From Alentia gelatinosa (lineage: Eukaryota; Annelida; Polychaeta; Phyllodocida; Polynoidae), in the NCBI GenBank assembly GCA_950022655.1, contig OX465592.1, forward strand, positions 5,612,044 to 5,676,043: a stretch of 64,000 bases of DNA, in the 5' to 3' direction. The notes below the pieces were generated by a model that was given only the letters and a program-made list of their open reading frames with translations, searched no databases and was not told the origin of the DNA. The translations under genes and the position numbers were made by a program. Below are positions 54,714 to 64,000 of this stretch, in pieces (within the stretch, counting starts at the first letter, position 1; every line of letters begins with the position of its first letter).

Positions 54714-55034
54714 TAATGCCCCAGTCACACTGGCGTAAAATTTGGCGTTTCTTCTACGTATTTGAATTGGTGGGGACCACGTATTAGCTACGGATTTGGA
54801 ACGTATCTGTTTGCGTTTCTTTAACGTTTTAGTACGCTTCTCAACGTTCATCAACGTTTCTTTACGCTTCTGTACGTATTGTGGCGTTTTCCGGCGCATT
54901 CCAACTTTCTTTTACGTATCTCCGCGTTTTGCGGCGTTTTACAACGCATTTGTATATTTCAAAATGCGTAGAAGAACGTAGACGTGCGTACACAGTAAAA
55001 CGTCGTTTTTTACGCCAGTGTGACTGGGGCATTA
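54714..55034. mobile_element. MITE in the NHL gene 3' flank (GCCCCAGTCACACTGGCG termini)
   Basis: TAATGCCCCAGTCACACTGG+CGTAAAA pairs with TTTTACGCCAGTGTGACTGG+GGCATTA. The interior is a run of ACGTATTT/GCGTTTT/ACGTTTC degenerate repeats. 321 bp; begins 95 bp after the NHL stop, so probably in its 3' UTR. Confidence 0.9.
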
Positions 55035-56171
55035 GAGTATCGCGATGTGTCCTACCTCCTTTCCCAGAATGCGTCACAGGATGATGTGAGTATTTTTTCG
55101 AGATAATGTGCGTATATTTTGGTGCTCCACCACTGCAACGCCTCACAATCTATTGCCTGGCATATTGCGATCTATCACGACAAGAATTGCGAAGGTGCTT
55201 TATCATACCAATGCTTCTCTGCAAAAATGCAAACATTTACTCAAAACCTAGCAAGACTTAACAAGTCTACCAAATTGGGACAAATCTCGCTCTATCTCGT
55301 GTGCTGGTGGAAGAGCCCCTTAAGTGTCTAAAATAGTCATTCCAGAATTTCGATATTTATCTATGTCAAAGAGCATATAAGAAGAGGAGATATCTTGATA
55401 CTGTGCTATATTATCAGTACGCTACGTTTCTCAAGGGTAAAAAGGTTATATTGTGTAAAACCACAAATTACTGCTTTTCATGGGTTGGAAGGGACTATGA
55501 ATGTAAAATAAACGAGAACCAGTCTGTCAGGTATATCACAGATACCTATTCAAGATGCTTCCCCAAATGTTCTGACAGCATGATCTTCTGATATCTTACT
55601 CGGATCTGAAGTTGTCAAACTTTGATTTATTTCCTATGAATACGCGCCAACGGCCCATGGCTCACCCTAAGCTATATTTGATAAGGTCCCCATTTTAACA
55701 GGGTAAAATGGCTCTCCGTTCTGAGCAAAAGTGTCCGTTAATACGGGGTGTCGGTTACTCTACTCAATTGACTATTGACCTTTTGTCTCCCATGCATTGC
55801 CCAATGCCACCATAGCGCTTCAGTGTATAATTCTAGTTAGGATTTTCTAATCCCATCGAGGTTTTATTTTGGTTTCTGAAAGTGCTCAAGGAGACTCAAC
55901 AGGTTAAACGAAAATTTAATCGCCGTTTTAGTTTGTGTTATATTAGTGAAAGTTTTTATCTGATGTATATTATTGTCTCATTTTCTGACCTGGCTGTCAT
56001 GTTTAATTTTCTTTTTATTATTTCTCTTATATATATAAGTTTGTTAGGTGTACTTAACTGCGAATACTCGTCTTCCACATTGTATCTGATTTATTCCCGG
56101 TGTTGAACCATAAAAGAATCTTTATTGAGAATGCTTTGTTTGGGGTAACGTTCCAGCAAGGTGACATAGGT

Positions 56172-56730
56172 GTATAAGGCACAGAGTGATTGCTAGTTCT
56201 GCCACCATCCGCCAGGATATTGTAGGGCCCGGCGTCCACCTACTACGATATGGCTCCGATTTGGTCTACGATGCGCCTCCCGATAAAAAAAACAAAATCG
56301 CGTCGGAAGGTCCCCTAATGTCGGGGCAGTTGACCACGTTTCTGCGATTAGACACCGATAAAAACCCCATACAATGCGTGGTGAAGTGGGTTGTCTCGAC
56401 ATATGTCTACGATTTTTCACCTTCCCGATATGTCTCCGATATTGACTTCTTGTATCGGTGCCATATCGGTAGGTCTAAATTTCTATCGTAGTGGTTGGAC
56501 GCCGGACCTTAGATAGCGCCATTGTTGTCGGGGGGGGGCAACCATTGTTATCAGTTGTTATAATCTATAGATAACATGGAGCCAAGGCTAGACTTCCTCC
56601 ATGGAATGCCCCAAAAAATATTTCTGATTAGATCCATTGATAATTGGTCCCGCCACCTGGTGTTTTGGATGGCGTTCGGGGCAAGGTGGCCGCTTGCATA
56701 GTACAATAGCTCTGCGCCCTATACAGAAAC
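56172..56730 (+). mobile_element. MITE family W, interrupted by another MITE
   Basis: The W element reads AAGGCACAGAGTGATTGCTA...GCCAGGATATTG, is broken at 56223-56511, and resumes with GATAGCGCCATTGTTGTCGG...CCGCCACCTGGTGTTTTGG...CTGCGCCCTATA. Confidence 0.85.
56223..56511. mobile_element. MITE with TA target duplication, nested in family W
   Basis: Inverted termini GGGCCCGGCGTCCACCTACT / ...GTGGTTGGACGCCGGACC with TA on both sides, at a point where other W copies read ATTGTAAGATAG. The TA duplication fits the Tc1/mariner group. The CGTCCACC terminus resembles family V at 15217. Confidence 0.8.
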
Positions 56731-57514
56731 ACGCGACGCATTCCTGTTTATTTATATACGCTTTCGTTTGTCAGCGTGGTCAAATGTGTAGAAGGTCTTA
56801 TATAAACTAATGAGACTTTTATGAGCATAAAAGGTTGTGCGTTGGTGGTCAAAATCTTAACCTATTTATGTGTATCCAGAATCAGAAAAGATACAAATAA
56901 CTTGTTGGAACCTAAACGTAGGTTTGAGAAATGTTCAGCTGAATTCAATTTGTGCCGAAAATAATGTGCCGAGGGGTATTTTATGGTGATGAAAACTAGG
57001 CAGATTAGTGCTAGAAAGTAGTTGTATACTAAAAAAATATGGAGTCATGGAATGGGTTTGTGTAAGAGTTAAATGTCAAAGCCATTGCTTGGTCAAGGTT
57101 GCCTAGTAATTCCCCAAAATGTCAGGAAATATGTAAGATCTGAATTATACCCTAATCTTTATTACTTTTTACATTAATCTTTATTCTGTAGGTTCTGTAG
57201 GCTCAGAGATAGTGCCTATTTCCACAGTACTCCAGATTATTCATTATATTCCATATCGATTTATAAATATACATTCCACTCATACATTCCCATGCAATTT
57301 GAGAATGCAAAGATGAATTCAAGAGTTCGCGAACAAAATGACATTTGTATGCAATGTACGCAATACAGCGGGCAACAGCCACTAACTGTGAATGCCACCT
57401 TCATACTCATCCTTGAACCAGCGACATACTGAAACATGGATGCAAGTCTCCCAGCAAATGACAAATATTCTGAAATTTCATGAATGTTGCATAAAAACAT
57501 CAATTTCCCCATTA

Positions 57515-57785
57515 ATAGTTCGTCCAGAACCATTCCCAGCCTTGCGGTTTGAGAGCCTGAGTGTCCTGGTCCTAGCGATGCCGTTGTCGGCAGCTAGCGG
57601 GCAGCCCTGCCTCAGTGGAACAGCCGCCAACTAGCAGGCTATAGACGCCGACCACGCCGTACTTTTCCAACCTTTTTGAATGGCACTTGCTTGGGTACAC
57701 TGGCCACCAGAGCATAGGCTTGCCTAGGTTAGTCTCTTCCACAGACCACTTGGAGATGCACAAGGCAGCCTGGCAATTTTCAACT
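57515..57785 (+). repeat. dispersed repeat DD, part 2 (rearranged)
   Basis: Contains TTTGAGAGCCTGAGTGTCCT, GGAACAGCCGCCAACTAGCA and CACTTGGAGATGCACAAGGC, as in 48885-49960 but permuted. Confidence 0.55.
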
Positions 57786-58104
57786 TTTGACTTTTTCACC
57801 AGTCCTAACTTGCATCCCTGCTGTAAAACACAGTGTATGGGCCATCGCAAGGCCAGTATGGATCTGATAACCCTTTTATTGTATCTGGAATAGATCAAAA
57901 GTTATTGCATTTTACGATTGTTCAGTAAACCACTTCACAGCTGCTACATACTTGTTTATAATGCGCAAAATGATGAGCTCCTGTCATAGCTCAAAATGGC
58001 GGGAATTTAGAGCTATTTATCAGCTTGAAATAGGTCGCATAGGCACCTTAACAATATTTAAATCTTTGTATGAGTTGGCTCCATGTGATATATTTAGTTG
58101 TCAA

Positions 58105-58262
58105 CATAAACAGGTATAGTTTGTTGTTTACTCTACTGTTACGAATCCAAGACACTACGCTTTGTCGCAAGCATGCTTGGTACACTGTGATTCGTAATAT
58201 GGATGCTACGCTTTGTTTTCGCAAGATAGCATGATGGTCGCCTTGTACACTATGTTTCGTTT
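58105..58262 (-). repeat. degenerate foldback with CTACGCTTTG repeats
   Basis: GACACTACGCTTTGTCGCAA...GATGCTACGCTTTGTTTTCG; two more inverted CAAAGCGTAGTGTC copies at 58417-58433 and CGAAGCGTAGTGTC at 58465-58480. Confidence 0.55.
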
Positions 58263-58779
58263 TCGTGCCATGTTTATGTCCTTGTGACAATCAAACTGGA
58301 GTGTAAAAACCTGATCTAGTAACTGTCAACTTCTTAGCTACAAGAGATTACTTATTTTGAGTTTCTATATCAATTCTAGATAGAGCTCTTACATAAAATA
58401 TAAGGGGTGATCAAACAAAGCGTAGTGTCTGTCGGTCATCTCCCGAAAACCGAAGCATGCTGCCAACGAAGCGTAGTGTCCAGATACTGCTGTTACGGTC
58501 TACTTTATAGTCATTCCAGACAAAGACATAACTACTGATACCGTACATGTTTCTGAGTTGATACTGTACTTCTATAGTTGATAATTCTATCTTGTTTTTG
58601 TTTATATCTTTTATCATATGAGAATGTGAGTAAATGCAAGGAGTACTATATGGTATTGAGAGTTCTTTTAAATATTCTTTGTAGACAATTCAGGATGACT
58701 CCTCTTTCGTGTTGAGTATTGGATAAAGCATACCACAGAGATGATAGTGGTGTGGGGAGATTTCTTACTTATAAATGCA

Positions 58780-59044
58780 TGCAGAATATCTATAAAATAC
58801 TACCCGCTGCTAGAGGTGCAGTATTAATGATGTTCGCGCCCTAGGTACGTAATAAATGGCCTCTAGCATGCATGTATTCAAAATGGTGTGATTTCAGGTA
58901 CGTAATAATAAGGAAACAACCTTCCTTTTGACGAAACGGTCCATGTTCTTGGTCAGTCATTAAGTCTATACGGACCAATGCTGGAGGCCGAGGTCTGTAT
59001 AGACTTGATGACTGACTGAGAGCAGGGTCTGTTTTGTCTACAGT
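58780..59044. mobile_element. B-type repeat end joined to a hairpin
   Basis: TACCCGCTGCTAGAGGTGCA, then CCTTTTGACGAAACGGTCCA...AGTCATTAAGTCTATAC pairing with GTATAGACTTGATGACTGAC...GGTCTGTTTTG. The same pairing of module and hairpin recurs at 61675-61945. Confidence 0.7.
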
Positions 59045-59045
59045 A

Positions 59046-59434
59046 AAGCCCAATACACATCTACCGATTCAGGGTAGAACGATTAGTGCCCAAATCGTAT
59101 AGGAGTCTGTGAACTTGTCACAGGCAAATTACGTAACCCCTTGGTCTGTGTCGGCTACCCAATCAGGGGCCATTTACTAATGTTCCGTTGTTGGCGATTG
59201 GATTCATCAACATGTTGATAAACTTTTGGTGAACGATTTAGGAGCATTGAACGACAACTCGTCAGCGACAAAAGAACATCTCGAGAAGGGGGTTTTCACT
59301 AATTGTTGGCTGACCCTTGCCTAGCTCTCCGACTGGGGCCGACTCCGTTAGGATAGCCTGAGACAAATTACCGTTCCTTTGTCGCTGACAAGGGTTCATC
59401 AGTGTTCCGAAATCAGTAGATGTGTATTGGGCTT
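59046..59434 (-). mobile_element. MITE family M, inverted copy
   Basis: Termini AAGCCCAATACACATCTACC / AGTAGATGTGTATTGGGCTT; interior is the reverse complement of 9075-9472 with several substitutions. No coding capacity. Confidence 0.85.
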
Positions 59435-59887
59435 AAGGTTATTTCCTCATGTTATAACATATAGGTGCTGCTCAGTATAGTAAGAATACTTCCCTGCAGA
59501 ATGAGACTCTGTGAACGGACTGAAACAGCAGGTTCTCATTCACAAAACACCGCTTCTAAAGGCAACTACAGACGAGCAAACAAATGTGAAAATAGATTAC
59601 CATGAGATGCGTTCAGAAAAACCTTATACATTTATATGCAAACCGACCTAAATTAAAAAAAAATCTAAATTAGAATGAGTCTTATATTCCCAAACCACAT
59701 GTAGCTAAAGCAAATACTTGAGAACCTGTCTTTGGTAGTTGTATTTTATTTATTTTTGGTTTGTATTGTATCTTTTATTTGGCGGAGGGGGGGGGGGGAT
59801 TCATGAATATCTGCTGTTTCAGTAGCTTCACTCTTGATTCTCTACTTGACAGTAACTTGAAAAGTCTTTTCACGCCTGTATTTGTAA

Positions 59888-60095
59888 AAGTCTGTTTCCA
59901 TTGGCCGACGAAAACAGCAGAGATTTTTTGAGTTCCCCTAAAAGCCTGTTTCCATTGGCCGTCACCTATCTACAGTCAGGAACCACTGACGGACCTTTAG
60001 CACCGCTGACGCAAAATCAGTCAATGAAAAAACACTTCAAGGGGAACTAAAAAAATCTTCGCCGTTTTTGTCGGCCAATGGAAACAGGCTTATAG
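59888..60095. mobile_element. MITE family N, complete copy
   Basis: GTCTGTTTCCATTGGCCGAC...TTTTTTGAGTTCCCCTAAAA ... GGGGAACTAAAAAAATCTTC...GTCGGCCAATGGAAACAGGC. Near-perfect inverted halves. Confidence 0.85.
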
Positions 60096-60351
60096 AGACA
60101 CTTTCCATCTGATACCACTTGATCGGTCATCTGCTGAATAAGGTGATACTAAACTATGTCAAAAGTGATTCTTCAGCTTCCTCATAACTGTTTTCCGCCG
60201 AACAGGGATGTTCATGTATGAGTTTTACTCATATCCTCGAACTGACTTTCAGTTTAAATTTACTTGTGCTACTGCTATACGAAGACCTTTAAAAAAGAGT
60301 AAAAATATTATTAAGACCTATTGCATTTGATAAATGTCTTTTACATCAGGG

Positions 60352-60620
60352 ATGCTAGTTTTCAATGTTTCCATTAAAATCTATGTTTTTATTTTCTGAA
60401 TAAACAAATATTTTTCCTTGTGTAATATTAACATACCAACTTGTAAATAACACAATTCAACCACAGCCCATGATCCCCCACTGGACCTCCCCACTGACCC
60501 AAGTAAAAACTTGGGCTTTCCCTTCATTCCTCACTGTAATGTGTATGTAATGTGTACATCCTGTATTGGAATGAAAAAGAAATTCAATATTTTTGTTGAC
60601 CACAATTGGCATCCCTGTTG
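60352..60620. mobile_element. MITE, CAGGGATG family, copy 2
   Basis: TCAGGGATGCTAGTTTTCAA...GACCTCCCCACTGACCC...TTGGCATCCCTG. Internal order matches 51182-51444 (TCCATT-rich left, CCTCCCCAC middle). Confidence 0.7.
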
Positions 60621-60899
60621 TAAACGTTCCTTCTCTAACTTTTTTTTAATGTTCTGTGTTTATCCTGCGAGGACTTTGGCTTAAAACCAGTTTGCTCTTC
60701 CCTTACAGTAAATCCTTTGTACCATAAACAGTCTCCTATATAAACAAATGCCGGGCTATCATGTTGAAACCCACCGATCAGTCATTCCAGCAGTATAGGA
60801 CATTTCTGGTCTAGCAGCATTATGTGTTTACCACGGCACCAACAGCATTGACGGTGCCTACGAGGGGCTGCGATATCCTTCTTTATAATCAAGTTTATC

Positions 60900-61020
60900 A
60901 TATGGCCCAGGTATGATGCCACATTGTAATAATCTAATCTATTGTTTGGCATGGGGTGGTATGGCCCAGGTATGATGCCACATCGAAATGATCTAATCTA
61001 GAGTTAGACATGAGGTAGTA
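60900..61020 (+). repeat. 60-bp tandem duplication
   Basis: Two units of TATGGCCCAGGTATGATGCC+ACAT with AATGATCTAATCTA-type tails, starting at 60901 and 60960. No coding potential. Confidence 0.85.
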
Positions 61021-61674
61021 TGATAGACTCTTGACTGTATCTTTTTTTTTATGTCTAACTTTTACCAATTTTGTTTTGCGGTAGCTCGCACAGTGATAAC
61101 CCTAGCCACGTATTAAGAGAACTTCCACTAAATAACTCCACTTTGCTTTGCTCTGATAAACTTCGCAGTGATTATCGTTTGTAGCAGCTGACTGTATTTT
61201 TTTCACATACTTTTGTATAGGAGTTACAATAAATAGCGTGTGACGTTAGTATCTAGATTTATGATACATAGATATAGGTTAATATATAGTTGTTTTCGAC
61301 ATAATTTGCTGAGAATTACATACGTTATTTTATATACGGCATCCTACATAAACGCACACTAGTTATTGATAGGGGTAGTTGCTGAAAGGAGAATTTACTC
61401 TTAAAGGAAACTTTTAAAGGAAAGATTCCAAACGTATTTCTAGATTTTATCCACTACAATAGTTGGTCATTCCGACGTTCATGTGTGTAATTTGATGAGA
61501 TTGTTGAACATGTTCAATGGAAAATAGGTCAATAATTTCGTTTCACTATGATATTTTTTAACCAACTGCCAAGTCATGGTATATTGGAACGATTAGTACA
61601 TACCCTGCAATGTAAGTATAACCCCCCAGATTCTACCAACATTTCATATGGTTGTATACGGCATTGTCATAACA

Positions 61675-61945
61675 CTTATACCTGTGTGCCTATGTCTATC
61701 AAATACTGCCCGCTGCTAGCCGTGCAGTAAGAATAATGTTTGTGCCCGCTGTGACAGTCACTTGATAAGTCATTAAAATGGCGTTTTTTCATCAATATCA
61801 GGTATATAATAATAAGACGTCCTTACTCTGGACGAAACGGTTCTCGTTCTTAGTCAGTCATCGATTTTAAACTGCCTATGGTGTCAGATGGTATGAAATC
61901 AACAACTGACCTTGAACAGGAACTGTTTCATCCACAGTAAGGACA
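61675..61945. mobile_element. B-type repeat end joined to a hairpin, copy 2
   Basis: TACTGCCCGCTGCTAGCCGT, then AAGACGTCCTTACTCTGGAC+GAAACGGTT...GTCAGTCATCG pairing with AACTGACC...AACTGTTTCATCCACAGTAA+GGAC. Confidence 0.7.
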
Positions 61946-63001
61946 TTTTATAATATTACCACAAGAGAAATTATGTCTTTGATATTTTTAATGAGATATA
62001 TTGTCATAATGTCAGGGATGTCACCGTCAAAAGTGTGATATGCGTGTTTCAGTTAAATTGTGGATCAATATTTTATACCAAAAATTTTACATATACAATG
62101 TTTTCTATTGAATTAATTTGTGGTTGTGTTACATTTGTTATCTGTTCTTAGTTTTGAAAATGTAAAGAATCTATGTTCACTTTTGGCAGCCAAATGAAAG
62201 GGTTTCTTCCACCTAATTGGTAGTTTGGCTTCTCACGATAAGCCATTTGTAGGGTTTCGATGTAAATTAAACCATGACATCCAGAAAATCTAACACCAAT
62301 CATGAGTTATTATGAAAATGAATTTCTTGTATCAATATATCTATAACGAAATGTTATTCGTTCAATGAAAAGGAGACATGTAAAGCAAGGATATTGCACC
62401 CTTTTTTTTGGTTTTTTGTTTTTTGATTAAAAATCAGTTATTTTATGGTTGTTTTGCCACAACTTATCGAGACCTAAACACCAAATGCTGCCCTCTGTTG
62501 TTCTTCTGTTGATGGTAAATCGGGAGGTGTTTCATAGACAAGGTGTTGCATAGACCTGTTGGGTTGAAACGGTCATTGATGGTCTAAGACCTGTCAGGAT
62601 ATAGCTGTGCCATACATGTGCAGGTATGATAATTCGACTATGCTACGGAAACAGTCACTATCATGTTCGTCACTATTATAAAACCCCTCCCAGATGCCGT
62701 TGGTACAATAGCCTAATGTAGTTTTATGTAAATTGTAGTCAATGTTCCTTTATTTTTTATAAGCGTGTTTTCTTTAATCAGTCAATATATATGTATAGTC
62801 CCTAAAGAGAACATGGGATATTTATTCGAGCCCAGGTATTGCTAAAAGAAATAGCTAGTTGATGTTTTTTCATTTCAAAATGGCATTGGATAGATGTAGA
62901 ACTGTTGGCAAAACTGTTTGAAGTGCCTCAAACTCTCTGCCATGATGGCTTCATGTCTTGATTATGTACCTGTTTTAAATGTGCTAGCTTTGAGCCTCGA
63001 A

Positions 63002-63007
63002 AATAAA
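63002..63007 (+). promoter_or_regulatory. possible orphan polyadenylation signal
   Basis: AATAAA in CTCGAAAATAAAAGC, with TGTTGTGATCGTGTTC about 30 nt downstream as a GT-rich element. The transcript it would serve is unknown; a very long 3' UTR of the NHL gene is one option. Confidence 0.25.
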
Positions 63008-63119
63008 AGCTTCAATTGAAACAGAAAAGTAATGTTGTGATCGTGTTCTACTGATTTTTCACGTCTGGGAAAAAACCTCATAAAGTCTTTTTTCATGTAA
63101 TAAAAAAATCTCAAATGAA

Positions 63120-63881
63120 TACAGTAAAACCCCTCTTAAGGGGACACCCTCCGTTCCGGGCCAACTGTCCCCTTAAGCGGGGTTTCCCCTTAAGCGGGGT
63201 TTTCAGTCTGCCAATGGTTATGCAATAGAGAATACCTACATAAATGAAGGAAACGATGGTTATTAGGTTAAAAGGTTTATTAATAATATATAAATAAGCA
63301 AATAAATATAAATTATACAATAAAAAATATAAGTAGATAATACATGTAAATGTGCAGTACAATGTATATACAGTTTCACAGTCCCAGGAAGGCATCGAGG
63401 GTGGACTGCACTTTCGGTGGACGAGGACCTCTATTCAAGGTCCACCTCGTTGAAGGGAGTGCCCACCGCTAACCTGTAAGCAGGCCTCTAACCCCCTACC
63501 TTCAATGGGTGCGAAAGTCGCTCATATTAATATCCACTCACTGTGGCCCGCCCAGAGCCGCACGGGAATATTCAGTCTATTGATCTGGGATTTTCAGTGT
63601 TTTTGATATGATGTCCCTCCAAAACTGTCCCCTTAAGCGGGGTTTTTAAGCAATTCTGTACCGAAAAACTGTCCCCTAAAGCGGGGTGGCCCCTTTTAAA
63701 GAGGGGTGGCCCCTTGAGCGGGGTGGTCCCTTAAGCGGGGTGTCCCCTTAAGCGGGGTTAAAATAAACTCTTAATAGAGGGGAAAATTTCCGTTCCGAGC
63801 AAATTGGCCCCTTAAGCGGGGTGTCCCCTTAAGCGGGGTGTCCCCTTAAGCGGGGTGTCCCGGAAGAGGGGTTTTACTGTA
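63120..63881. mobile_element. Tc1/mariner-like MITE family Y, filled with palindromic 17-mers
   Basis: TA then CAGTAAAACCCCTCTTAAGG ... AGAGGGGTTTTACTG then TA, 762 bp. The unit CCCCTTAAGCGGGGTGT or CCCCTTAAGCGGGGTTT occurs about ten times, mostly clustered at 63160-63200, 63610-63680 and 63700-63860. Confidence 0.85.
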
Positions 63882-64000
63882 ATTATTTAAAACTTGGGAG
63901 TCTATGTGTGCTTTGCTATCAGGGGGATGCAGTGTGGGATTAATGTTGACTGTGAAGAAACCTGGTATGACCATTAAAAGTGCGGTCACCCTAAGGGATG

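Larger units (their letters stand above)
54620..64000. other. 3' flank of the NHL gene, no further CDS
   Basis: No coding exon is supported. Repeat elements are listed separately; 55040-56160, 56735-57510, 61030-61670 and 61950-63000 show only AT-rich sequence. An AATAAA at 63002-63007, followed by a GT-rich stretch, looks like a polyadenylation site but cannot be tied to a gene; AATAAA also occurs near 55507. Confidence 0.55.

Overview
This is metazoan nuclear DNA, probably from a marine invertebrate. Three spliced or UTR-spliced protein genes, all on the + strand, sit in about 50 kb of AT-rich sequence full of short inverted-repeat elements, minisatellites and microsatellites. I see introns with GT/AG borders and compatible phases, no prokaryotic operon structure, no transposase or reverse transcriptase ORF, and no tRNA, rRNA or CRISPR array. 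The phylum cannot be fixed from the sequence alone.

Layout. (1) 1-21675: no exon I can defend. It holds a terminal-repeat tandem array (1-222), palindrome clusters, many MITE-like foldbacks and a 1.07 kb G-rich minisatellite (19655-20722). (2) 21676-32042: the 3' part of a gene for a large, mostly disordered protein. It starts with a cytoplasmic-type Ig (I-set-like) domain, continues through one 4.6 kb exon and ends in a last exon encoding a single C-terminal membrane helix. The four exons join in frame to 1695 residues; the 5' end is missing. Three amphipathic helices in the giant exon, two of which fit the PKA RII-anchoring pattern exactly, suggest a tail-anchored scaffold. Its first intron carries nine tandem copies of the 3' edge of the Ig exon with its splice donor. 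(3) 32043-42220: repeats, then a C-rich 16-bp minisatellite just upstream of the next gene. (4) 42221-46367: a complete four-exon MPV17L2 orthologue (225 aa), a mitochondrial inner-membrane protein of the Mpv17/PMP22 family, with intronic MITEs and a polyadenylation signal that seems to come from a dispersed repeat. (5) 46400-52828: repeats. (6) 52829-54619: an intronless CDS for a 596-aa coiled-coil plus NHL beta-propeller protein that lacks the RING/B-box of TRIM-NHL proteins but carries a PPxYxEVV motif near each end. (7) 54620-64000: repeats, including a MITE nested in another MITE and a Tc1/mariner-like element filled with palindromic 17-mers (63120-63881).

The three genes show no obvious shared pathway. 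The most unusual non-coding feature is a modular foldback system: many elements pair a long hairpin, whose stem differs from element to element, with a conserved cassette bounded by TTTATCTCACCCC or TTTATCCTACCCC and its inverse. The hairpin tips also share an ATTCACTCG...CGAGTGAAT-like inner palindrome although the stems are unrelated.
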